Shown here: positions 49,383 through 57,351 of the stretch, one piece after another | Position numbering within the stretch: the first letter of the stretch is position 1 | How the letters are laid out: each line of letters opens with the position of its first letter | Assembly: GCA_016702545.1 (NCBI GenBank) | Contig: JADJDT010000005.1 | Location: forward strand, 310,001 to 374,000 | Source of the DNA: Pseudomonadota bacterium | GTDB taxonomy: Bacteria > Myxococcota_A > Polyangia > GCA-2747355 | Direction: 5' to 3' | DNA length: 64,000 bases | The notes under the pieces: model-generated | The model's input: the letters and a program-made list of their open reading frames with translations, nothing else | Database searches by the model: none | What the model was told of the DNA's origin: nothing | Program-made: the position numbers and the translations under genes

Positions 49383-49521
49383 CCCGCTGGGGGCAGGTGT
49401 TCCCTTGCCCGGTGGCGACAGCAGCCGGCTCCCCCGCGCGGCGATTGCGGCGTTTTCGCAGGCTTTCGAGCGGCGGTGGGGCGGAAACTGGGTGGCGCAG
49501 GTATTGCAGAGCGACCACACC

Positions 49522-50874
49522 GTGCCGATCTGCCTCCCACGCTCGCCCCAGGTTGCCCTGCGTCGTTGTCGCCTCAGCGTCTCGCTGCGCCCGCTGCTGA
49601 GCCTGCTGCTGCTGGCGGGCTGTGGCGAGGTCGAGCCCGTCGAGGGCGTCGCGAGCGTCACGCAGGCGATCGTCAACGGCACGCCGGACTCGGGTCATCC
49701 GAGCGTTGGGGCCTTGCGGACGCCGAGCGGCATGCTCTGCACGGGCACGCTGGTGGGCAGGCGTACGGTGCTGACCGCCGCGCACTGCCTGCACCTCTTC
49801 GGCCGGGAGACGCCGTCCTTTCAGTTGGGGCAGCAATCCTACGCGGTCGTCGCGGCCACGATGCATCCGGAGTTCGACTTCGCGACGGCCGCCAACGACC
49901 TCGCCTTGCTTACGCTGGCGGCGGCACCCCCCGTCACGCCGCTGGCGCTGTCCAGTCAGCCCCCGGCCCTCTTCGATCAGGTGGTGCTGGTCGGCTTTGG
50001 GCGCACGGACACGGACAGCGCTGCATCCCAGGGAACCAAGCGCGAGGCGACCAATCGCGTGCTGTGGAAGACGGCCACCACCTTCGGCTACTTCACGACC
50101 TGGGGCGGTTCGGGCACGATCTGCCCCGGTGACTCGGGTGGACCCGCCTTGCTCCGGGTCGCCGGCCGCGAGGTCGTCGTAGGCGTTCACTCGACCTACG
50201 GGATCGACACCGCGCTGACTAGACAACTCGACGTGCTGCGCTCGTGCAGCACCGCCGGCTTCGACGTGCGCACCGATCCCTTCCTGTCCTGGATCAAGCA
50301 GACCGCTGGCGGCGATGTGGGCATCGACGAGGCGGTGCCGGCGCCGCCCGCGCAAGAGACCTCGGTGGGCAGCGGCGGCGCCCCAGCCCAGGCTTCCGGG
50401 GCCACGCGGGCGCCGGTGGCGATCGTTGCTCCGGCGGCGGGCAGCGTGGTCGCCGGGGGGCAGGTCCAGGTCCAGGCCTGGATCGACGAGGCCTTCGCCC
50501 CCACCCGCGTGGAGCTGCTGGTCAACGGTCGGCTGTTGCAGACGCTCACTGCGGCCCCCTTTGCCTTTCCGGCCACGCTCAGTCCCGGGCGAGCCACGCT
50601 CGAGGTGCGCGCCTCGGGTCGCGGCGGTGGCGTGTCCTCGGCCCTGGTGCAGGTCGAGGTGATGGCTGCCACCAGTCCCGGCGCGGCGGCGGCCGGCGCC
50701 GGGGCCTCACAGCGAAGCCCCGCGCCCGTCGCCGCCGCTGCCGCGGAAGCGGGGCAGGGCGGCTGCGGCCTCGCTGGGCCGCGGCGCGCGGGGGCGCCCG
50801 ACGCCGTCCTCGCGCTGGTGTTGCTGGCGGCGCTGCTGGGGCGTGCGCGGCGTCGCGGCGGCCACGCGCACTGA
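49522..50874 (+). CDS. secreted trypsin-like (S1) protease with Ig-like domain and MYXO-CTERM-like tail
   Basis: About 450 residues from GTG 49522; the start is uncertain because no strong ribosome site is seen, but it must precede the signal LRPLLSLLLLAGC. The domain starts QAIVNGTPDSGHPSVGAL, and the triad is complete: His in TAAHC, Asp in AANDLALLTL, Ser in CPGDSGGPAL. A Pro/Ala linker leads to an Ig-like domain (PVAIVAPAAGSVVAGGQVQV, RVELLVNGRLLQTL). The end has GGCGLAG, a hydrophobic helix (DAVLALVLLAALLG) and RARRRGG. It is likely surface-anchored. It is a second paralogue of the protease at 5209, with an extra adhesive domain. Confidence 0.85.
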   Translation: MPICLPRSPQVALRRCRLSVSLRPLLSLLLLAGCGEVEPVEGVASVTQAIVNGTPDSGHPSVGALRTPSGMLCTGTLVGRRTVLTAAHCLHLFGRETPSFQLGQQSYAVVAATMHPEFDFATAANDLALLTLAAAPPVTPLALSSQPPALFDQVVLVGFGRTDTDSAASQGTKREATNRVLWKTATTFGYFTTWGGSGTICPGDSGGPALLRVAGREVVVGVHSTYGIDTALTRQLDVLRSCSTAGFDVRTDPFLSWIKQTAGGDVGIDEAVPAPPAQETSVGSGGAPAQASGATRAPVAIVAPAAGSVVAGGQVQVQAWIDEAFAPTRVELLVNGRLLQTLTAAPFAFPATLSPGRATLEVRASGRGGGVSSALVQVEVMAATSPGAAAAGAGASQRSPAPVAAAAAEAGQGGCGLAGPRRAGAPDAVLALVLLAALLGRARRRGGHAH

Positions 50875-50971
50875 CGCCCGCTCGAGGCTCGTGCGGCCTC
50901 CGCCGAGCGCACGGAGCTCGCGCGCGGGCGCCGGCTGGCCACGACCCGCGGGCTCGTGATACGAACTCCCC

Positions 50972-52636
50972 ATGGCCTCTGACATGAGACTCGCGCGGAT
51001 CAGTGGTCCCGCGCCGCGCGCGGTGCCCAAGCCGCTGGCGGTGCCCGACCTCCGCCGGCTGCGCGTCAGCATTCGCTCCAAGCTGATCCTGCTGAGCACG
51101 TTGCTGCTGGCCGCGGCGATCAGCCTATTCGGCGCCGTCAACGCGCACCAGGCGCGGCTCAACATCGATCGCTACTCCGACCGCCTGCGGCGCACGATCA
51201 CGGAGGGGCTACACCAGGCCGGTCGCGCCCAGCTCGCGCTGCTGGGTAGCGCCGCTCGCATCGCGATCGTGCAGAGCGACTACGGCTCGCTGACGACGAT
51301 GGTGGCCGACGTCCAACGTCAGGATCAGCGCATCACGCACGTCTCGATTCGCGGTCCCGATCAGCGCGTGCTGGCGGAGGTCGGTGGTAGGCTGCCCTCG
51401 GCGCTGCTGGCCACGCTGCGCGAGCTCAAGGGGCTGACCACGCATGCCGCGCTGCCGGTCGGCGGCCAGCGCTCGATGGTCTTCGTCACGCCGATCACCT
51501 ACAAGGACCGCGCGGAGCCGCTGGGCAGCGCCGCGATCGCCTTCACGCTGAGCTCGCTCGAGGCGGAGCTGGCCAAGGCCGAGGCGACCAAGAGCCAGGT
51601 CTCGGCGGAGAATCTGCGCAACATCATCCTCGTCGGTCTCGTCGCCGTGCTCGCGGGCACGCTGCTGACGATCATCCAGGGCATGCGCATGTCGCGCCCG
51701 ATCCGGGCGCTGGCGACCCAGGCCAAGCACATCGCCGACGGTGACTTCAGCGGCCGCGTCCAGATTCCGGGGCACGACGAGATCGGCCAGCTCGGCGACA
51801 TGCTCAATCACATGTCGGGGCAGATCGTCACCCTGATGCAGGGCGCGCAGGAGAAGGCGGCGCTCGAGCGCGAGTTCGAGATCGCCAACTCGATCCAGAA
51901 CTCGCTGATCCCCCAGTCCGACGCCGTCGCGCTGGGCGGCATCGAGCTGACCGGCTTCTTCCGCTCCGCCTCGCAGTGCGGCGGCGACTGGTGGGGCTAC
52001 TACGAGCTGGGGCGGCAGCAGTCGTTGCTGGTGATCGGTGACGTGACGGGGCACGGCGTGCCGGCCGCGATGATCACGGCGCTGGTGAAGGGCGCGGCCA
52101 GCACCATGGTGTCCGTGGCCGACGGCCGCTTCGACATGCAGGCCTTCATGCAGCGGCTCAATGCGGTCGTCTACGAGGCGGGCGGCCGCCAGTTCTTCAT
52201 GACCTTCTTCACGGCGCTCTACGACGGTGCGCGGCACGAGATCGCCTACGCCAACGCGGGCCACACCAGCCCCTACGTCGTCGCCGCGCAGACCGGCGAG
52301 CTCACGCCGCTGATGGCGCGCGGGACCTGGCTCGGCTATTACCCGACGCAGGAGTTCGAGATTCAGCGCGCGAAGGTCCAGCGTGGGGATCTCCTCGTCT
52401 GTTACACCGACGGCATCGTCGAGCTGGAGAACGGCAAGGGCGCGGTCTATGGCGATTCGCGCTTCCGGCGCACCTTGAAGAAGCACGCGAGGTTGCCCCT
52501 CTCGGCCTTCAAGGAGCAGATCGTCGGGGACGTCTACGCCTTCGCCGACGGCGTGCCGCAGCAGGACGACATCACGCTCGTGGTCGCGCGCATCTCGGCC
52601 TGGTGCCGGGGGCCGCCGGCGGCTCGCCAGCCCTAA
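50972..52636 (+). CDS. membrane PP2C (SpoIIE/RsbU-type) phosphatase with HAMP domain
   Basis: A 554-residue protein. A membrane segment (LILLSTLLLAAAISLFGAV, about 37-55), a periplasmic sensor (about 60-205), a second segment (IILVGLVAVLAGTLLTII) and HAMP (MSRPIRALATQAKHIADGDF) lead to the phosphatase. The catalytic acidic residues appear in CGGDWWGYYEL, VIGDVTGHGVPAAM, CYTDGIVEL and QQDDITLVV. Such enzymes dephosphorylate STAS-domain antagonists in partner-switching. A STAS protein and a GHKL ATPase lie at 61.4-62.9 kb; a functional link is only inferred. Confidence 0.88.
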   Translation: MASDMRLARISGPAPRAVPKPLAVPDLRRLRVSIRSKLILLSTLLLAAAISLFGAVNAHQARLNIDRYSDRLRRTITEGLHQAGRAQLALLGSAARIAIVQSDYGSLTTMVADVQRQDQRITHVSIRGPDQRVLAEVGGRLPSALLATLRELKGLTTHAALPVGGQRSMVFVTPITYKDRAEPLGSAAIAFTLSSLEAELAKAEATKSQVSAENLRNIILVGLVAVLAGTLLTIIQGMRMSRPIRALATQAKHIADGDFSGRVQIPGHDEIGQLGDMLNHMSGQIVTLMQGAQEKAALEREFEIANSIQNSLIPQSDAVALGGIELTGFFRSASQCGGDWWGYYELGRQQSLLVIGDVTGHGVPAAMITALVKGAASTMVSVADGRFDMQAFMQRLNAVVYEAGGRQFFMTFFTALYDGARHEIAYANAGHTSPYVVAAQTGELTPLMARGTWLGYYPTQEFEIQRAKVQRGDLLVCYTDGIVELENGKGAVYGDSRFRRTLKKHARLPLSAFKEQIVGDVYAFADGVPQQDDITLVVARISAWCRGPPAARQP

Positions 52637-52664
52637 AAAATTTCCCGCCGCGCCACCCGCCCGG

Positions 52665-52670
52665 TATAGT
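52665..52670 (+). promoter_or_regulatory. possible -10 element TATAGT
   Basis: TATAGT follows GG about 140 bases before the binding-protein start at 52809, in a relatively A/T-rich gap just after the phosphatase stop. No convincing -35 is seen (TTTCCC at 52641-52646). The same GGTATAGT occurs ahead of the gene at 57352. Confidence 0.3.
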
Positions 52671-52808
52671 GCTCCAGAATTTTCGTCCAGCAGTGACAGC
52701 ACGCGCGTCCCGCGGGACCGTCGTTGCGCCCATGGCGCGAGGGCGGGCTCGGCCGTGGGGCGGGCGCACAGTGGCCCATTCCGCCGGCAGGCGGGGGAAA
52801 GGTGTAGC

Positions 52809-54716
52809 ATGAGACTCGCGAGTACCTGGTTCGCTCGGCGGTTTGCGAGGCGCTTCGTTGGCTTTGGCCTGGCTGCCGGACTGAGTCTGGTCCTGATCGC
52901 CGGCTGCAGCGACAGCGACCCCAACAACGGCAAGAAGGATGGTGGGACCACGACCGGCGATGGCAGCGTCGTGGCGAAGGAAATCACCATCGGCGTCACC
53001 GAACAGCTCACGGCGCTCGATCCCGCTGCGGCCAACCAGACGGGCACCTTCGAGCTGCTGATGAACGTCAACCAGACACTCTACCTCTGGGACGCCGCCA
53101 AGCTCGACTACGTTCCCGGGCTGGCCGCTGGCGAGCCCGTGGTCGCGACCGAGGCGACGCCCAATCCCGATGATGGCGCTGCCACCGAGCAGACCTGGAC
53201 CATCACGCTGCGCGAGGGGCTGACCTTCGCCGACGACACGCCCTTCAACGCGGACGCCGTCAAGTACAGCGTCGAGCGCGTGATCGGCCTCAAGGTCGGC
53301 GCCTCGTACCTGGTGTCGAGCTACGTCAGCCGCGTCGAGAAGCTCGGTGAGTACAAAGTCAAGTTCGCGCTGGCGAAGCCGATCGGATTCTTCAAGGCGC
53401 TGCTCGCCACCCAGCCCTACGCGCCGGTCAACCGCTCCCAGTACCCGGCCGCGCGCGCGCTGAACACGCCCTTCACGCTCGAGGCGCAGACGCCCAACGC
53501 TACGGTCGACGGGGAAGGGAAGGAGAAGAAGGCCTGGAACGAGCAGTTCCGCGACCAGAACCTGTTTGTGGCCGATAAGCTGCTGGGGCTCGGGCCCTAC
53601 CGGATCGAGGCGATCGGCTACGACGAGACGAAGAACCCGGACAAGGGCGAATACGGGCGCTACACCTCGGTCACGCTGGTCGCCAACCCGACCTACAGCG
53701 GCGGGCCGAACGGGGTGCCCGCGCGGACGCAGCGCATCGTCCTCAAGTACTTCAAAGACAGCGTGGCCCTCGAGCAGGCGCTGAAGGACGGCAGCGTGCA
53801 GGTGGCCTGGAACACCATCCCCGCCTCGGCGGTGAAGGTGCTGGGAGCCGATGCCGCCAACTACAAGGTCTTCGACTCGGACGGCCTGATCACCGAGACC
53901 CTCTATTTCAACGGGCGCGTCCCGCCCTTCGGTACGCTTCCGACCGCCTCCGACGAGGATAAGGCCAAGGCCCTCAAGACCCGCAAGGCCGTCGCGCTGG
54001 CGATTGATCGCCAGGCGATCGTGGATTCGATCTTCGGTCTGGCTGGCAAGCCGCTCTACTCGATGGTGCCGCAGGGCCTCTGGTCCTATGTGGAGGCGTT
54101 CAAGACCGAGTTCACGCCGCCGCCGCCGAGCCTGAGCGAGGCCAAGAAGCTGCTGGGCGAGGCCGGCTACACCGAGAGCAACAAGCTCAGCTTTGAGATG
54201 TGGTACTCGAGCGACTATCCCGAGAACTCGCCGATGTCCGACAAGATCAAGGCCGACCTGGAGTCGACCGGCTTGGTGACCGTGACCAAGAAGGATGCCG
54301 GAGGCTTCGGCGGCTACGTTGGGGTCATCACCCGGAGCGAAGACGTTGCCAAGGAGGACCACACCTACCAGGCGTTCTGGCTCGGCTGGTCGCCCGATTA
54401 CGGTGATCCCGACAACTTCGTCTTCCAGCAACTCGACTCGACGGTGGATCTGGTGGGTTCGTCGCTCTACAGCACCAATCCAGCCAAGGCCAATGATCTC
54501 GACGCGCTGCTGCTCGCGGCGAAGACGGACGCGAACTATCAGACGCGCGTCGAGAAGTACAAGCAGATCCAGCAGCTCGTCGCTCAGACCGTGCCCGCCG
54601 TACCGGTGGTCCAGCGCAGCAAGCAGGCCGTGGCGCGCAAGGGCTTCACCCTGACGCCCGCGGGCCCGGACACGCTGCTCAACTACGCCACCGTGGCGGT
54701 GGCCGCCACCAAGTAG
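52809..54716 (+). CDS. ABC transporter family 5 (peptide/nickel-type) substrate-binding lipoprotein
   Basis: A 635-residue binding protein. ATG 52809 has AAAGGTG upstream; signal ends LIAGC followed by a flexible DSDPNNGKKDGG linker. The fold of SBP_bac_5 is clear: EITIGVTEQLTALDPAAANQ, NADAVKYSVERVIG, LGLGPYRIEAIGY, and KTRKAVALAIDRQAIVDSIF. These proteins bind peptides, sugars or opines in the periplasm for an ABC importer. No permease or ATPase genes are adjacent, so its transporter is elsewhere. A TonB-dependent receptor gene follows about 90 bases later. Confidence 0.88.
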   Translation: MRLASTWFARRFARRFVGFGLAAGLSLVLIAGCSDSDPNNGKKDGGTTTGDGSVVAKEITIGVTEQLTALDPAAANQTGTFELLMNVNQTLYLWDAAKLDYVPGLAAGEPVVATEATPNPDDGAATEQTWTITLREGLTFADDTPFNADAVKYSVERVIGLKVGASYLVSSYVSRVEKLGEYKVKFALAKPIGFFKALLATQPYAPVNRSQYPAARALNTPFTLEAQTPNATVDGEGKEKKAWNEQFRDQNLFVADKLLGLGPYRIEAIGYDETKNPDKGEYGRYTSVTLVANPTYSGGPNGVPARTQRIVLKYFKDSVALEQALKDGSVQVAWNTIPASAVKVLGADAANYKVFDSDGLITETLYFNGRVPPFGTLPTASDEDKAKALKTRKAVALAIDRQAIVDSIFGLAGKPLYSMVPQGLWSYVEAFKTEFTPPPPSLSEAKKLLGEAGYTESNKLSFEMWYSSDYPENSPMSDKIKADLESTGLVTVTKKDAGGFGGYVGVITRSEDVAKEDHTYQAFWLGWSPDYGDPDNFVFQQLDSTVDLVGSSLYSTNPAKANDLDALLLAAKTDANYQTRVEKYKQIQQLVAQTVPAVPVVQRSKQAVARKGFTLTPAGPDTLLNYATVAVAATK

Positions 54717-54808
54717 GGCTCCTTTCCTGAGGCCGGCGAGCCGAGCCCCCGCTCGCGAGGGCTCGGCGACGCTGGCGTTCCCGACCAGCAGCCGGGGGGC
54801 GGCCCTTC

Positions 54809-57304
54809 TTGCTCAGTCTCCCCTACCTCACTGCGGACGTAACTGCGGACGTAACTGCGGACGTTCTCGCCCGTCGCGACGACGGCCCGACGGGCCTCGT
54901 TCGCCGCGCGACAGATCGCCCCCTTTCCCCGGACGCGGCCACAGGGCTGCCTTCGGCTTGCTTCTTCCGCGCGAGGTCCGTTCCCCTGCGACTGCGCTGG
55001 TTGCTGCTGCTCGCGCTCGCGCTGGCGTCGGCGCGCCCGGCTCTGGCGCAGGACCTCGAGGACCTGGGCGTCCTGCCGACGGACGACAGCGGCGAGGTCG
55101 GCCTCGGTGGGCTGCTGGACGTAATCGACGTCGTCGTGACGGCGACGAAGAAGGAGCAATCGGTCGAGCAGGCGCCTTCGATCGTCAGCGTGATCAAGGC
55201 CGGCGAGCTACGAGAGAACGGCTATCGCTCATTGGCCGACGCGCTGCGTCAGGTGCCCGGCATCTACGTGCGGGACGACCTGATTCACCCCAACGTGGCG
55301 ATGCGCGGCATCGACGCGGGGCTGCGCAGCTGGAGCCGCAGCATCAAGGTGATGATCAACGGCCAGCCGATCTCGTATCGCGGAGACACCGCCAACTGGC
55401 TCGGCCCCGAGCTCTTGCCGATCGAGGCGATCTCGCGCATCGAGGTCGTGCGGGGGCCGAGCTCGACGCTCTACGGGGCCAACGCCTTTCTCGGCGTGGT
55501 CAACGTGATCACGCGCAATGGCTATCGGCAGAACTGGGCCACGGCCACGGTCGAGTCCGGTGTCGCCGTGGCGGCCTGCGCCGATGTCAACCGCCGCGCG
55601 CGCGCGGGCGAGCAGGTGACGGACCTGTGTGCCACGGCGCGTGCACCCCTCAATCCGGCGCTGACGGGGCGTCTGGCGGTCGGCCACCACCTGGAGCTGA
55701 GCGGCAGTACGACGCTCGATTTCCTGGCCTCGGCCGCGGTCAGCTACGCCGACCGCTCGGGGTTGTTGCTGCCGTCGACCTCGCCTCATTTCGCGACCTC
55801 GGGTCCGCGTTACTTCGACGGCAGCGCCGACAGTGTGCGCTCGCGCGACGACACCGACGCTTGGGGTAGCGCCTTCGCGCAGCTCAGTCTGCTCAACGAG
55901 CGATGGGGCGCGCTGCGGCTCGAGGGTCACTACCAGGAGTTCGCGCGCAACGGCGAGTTCACCGACTGGGGCGTGCTGACGCACGAGAACCGCGTCGGCA
56001 TGCGCAACTGGTATGTCCGCCTGGGTCACGATCAGCGCCTGCGCGCGCTGCCGCTGACCTACCGGCTGCAGCTCAGCCTGGCGGGCGGCGGCCACACCAA
56101 CGCCAACCACCTGCAGATCGCCGCCGGCAATCCCTTCTGGGTCGAGAAGGTCGGCGGTTACCTGGGCTACGATCTCAACGGAGAGCTGTCCTACGACGTC
56201 ACGCCGGCCGTGACGGTGATTGCCGGGACGACCCTGACGCAGGACTTCCACGATCTGCCCTCGATCTACAGCGTGGAGGACGCCTCGGCGGAGAGCGCAG
56301 AGGTGAAGCTGCCCTCGTATCTGCTCGGCAGCGTCGACTTCGTCAACCTCGCCGCCTTCGGCCAGGTGCTGTGGTCGCCGGTCGACTCGCTGTCGGTGAT
56401 CGCGGGCACCAGCTTCGAGCAGCATAACGTCTACGGGCGCTGCACCTGGAGCTCCTGTCCGGGGCTGAACGCCCGCCTCGGCACCTCCTACTCGCTGGTC
56501 CGCAGCAGCGAGCTCTCGCTCTACAGCAAGCTGCTCTACGGCAGCTCGTTCAAGGCCCCGGCGGCCGAGCTGCTCTACGGCACGCCCTATGTGATCTCCG
56601 GCATCAGCGGCAACCTGAAGCTCGACCCCGAGGTGGCCCACACCTTCGAGGCCGCGCTGGGTAGCGGGCTCCTGCTCTTCGGCCGCGAGCTGCGGCTCGA
56701 TCTGCTGGTGAACGGCTTCCTCAACCTCGTCAACGGCAAGGTCGAGTACGTGCAGGCCGGCAACTTCACGCGCGCCGAGAACTCCTCCGACCTGCGCACG
56801 GTCGGCGTCGAGTCGGGCCTGCGCGCGCGTCTGCGCCAGGACCTCAGCGCCTACTTCAACTTCTCCTGGCAGCAGACGAAGGCGCGCGCCTGCCTGCTCG
56901 ACAACGTCGCGCTCTGCCAACGCCAGGCGGAGATGAACCCGCTCTACCCCGCAACCCTGATCAGCTTCGGTGCGGCGTATCGCGTGCCCGCGTGGCGGCT
57001 CCGCGCTTCGCTCTACGGCGCCTATGTCGGCCGGCGCTGGGCCTCGCAGGCCAATCGCGCCGAGAACGTGCCCTTCACCGGCGGCGGCGGCGCCGACGCC
57101 AAGGCCTATCGCCTGCCCTCGTATCTCCTGCTTAACCTCGTGATCTCGACGCCGAGCCTGCGCTGGAGCGTGCTGCGGCGCACGGCCTTCTCCGTCGGGC
57201 TCTACAACCTGCTCAATACGGGGATCGTCGAGCCCGGGTTCGGCGGCATCGATACACCGGGCCTCGGCCTGACGGCGCTCGCTTCGCTGCGCCAGCGCTT
57301 TTGA
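54809..57304 (+). CDS. TonB-dependent outer-membrane receptor
   Basis: 831 residues from a TTG at 54809; this start is doubtful because the signal peptide (RLRWLLLLALALASARPALA) begins about residue 60 and no good start lies nearer. The plug domain follows (VVVTATKKEQSVEQAPSIVS, ALRQVPGIYVRDDLI, IEVVRGPSSTLYGANAFLGV), then the 22-strand barrel with many aromatic residues, ending LGLTALASLRQRF with a terminal Phe. It imports large substrates such as siderophores or B12 using TonB. No ligand can be assigned. It may work with the binding protein just upstream. Confidence 0.85.
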   Translation: MLSLPYLTADVTADVTADVLARRDDGPTGLVRRATDRPLSPDAATGLPSACFFRARSVPLRLRWLLLLALALASARPALAQDLEDLGVLPTDDSGEVGLGGLLDVIDVVVTATKKEQSVEQAPSIVSVIKAGELRENGYRSLADALRQVPGIYVRDDLIHPNVAMRGIDAGLRSWSRSIKVMINGQPISYRGDTANWLGPELLPIEAISRIEVVRGPSSTLYGANAFLGVVNVITRNGYRQNWATATVESGVAVAACADVNRRARAGEQVTDLCATARAPLNPALTGRLAVGHHLELSGSTTLDFLASAAVSYADRSGLLLPSTSPHFATSGPRYFDGSADSVRSRDDTDAWGSAFAQLSLLNERWGALRLEGHYQEFARNGEFTDWGVLTHENRVGMRNWYVRLGHDQRLRALPLTYRLQLSLAGGGHTNANHLQIAAGNPFWVEKVGGYLGYDLNGELSYDVTPAVTVIAGTTLTQDFHDLPSIYSVEDASAESAEVKLPSYLLGSVDFVNLAAFGQVLWSPVDSLSVIAGTSFEQHNVYGRCTWSSCPGLNARLGTSYSLVRSSELSLYSKLLYGSSFKAPAAELLYGTPYVISGISGNLKLDPEVAHTFEAALGSGLLLFGRELRLDLLVNGFLNLVNGKVEYVQAGNFTRAENSSDLRTVGVESGLRARLRQDLSAYFNFSWQQTKARACLLDNVALCQRQAEMNPLYPATLISFGAAYRVPAWRLRASLYGAYVGRRWASQANRAENVPFTGGGGADAKAYRLPSYLLLNLVISTPSLRWSVLRRTAFSVGLYNLLNTGIVEPGFGGIDTPGLGLTALASLRQRF
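54830..54865 (+). repeat. three 12-bp direct repeats before the receptor signal peptide
   Basis: ACTGCGGACGTA (54830-54841), ACTGCGGACGTA (54842-54853) and ACTGCGGACGTT (54854-54865). If translated from the TTG they encode TADVTADVTADV; if the real start is further in, they lie in the leader and could be an operator. Confidence 0.85.
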
Positions 57305-57330
57305 TGGGCCGACGACGGCTCTGGTATAGT
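57301..57330 (+). promoter_or_regulatory. probable sigma-70 promoter for the GGDEF/EAL gene
   Basis: TTGATG (57301-57306) and TATAGT (57325-57330) with an 18-base spacer. The -35 overlaps the stop codon region of the receptor gene. A ribosome site GAGGT follows at 57336-57340 and the ATG is at 57352, so the leader would be very short. Confidence 0.5.
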
Positions 57331-57351
57331 CCGCAGAGGTAAAAGCTGCCG

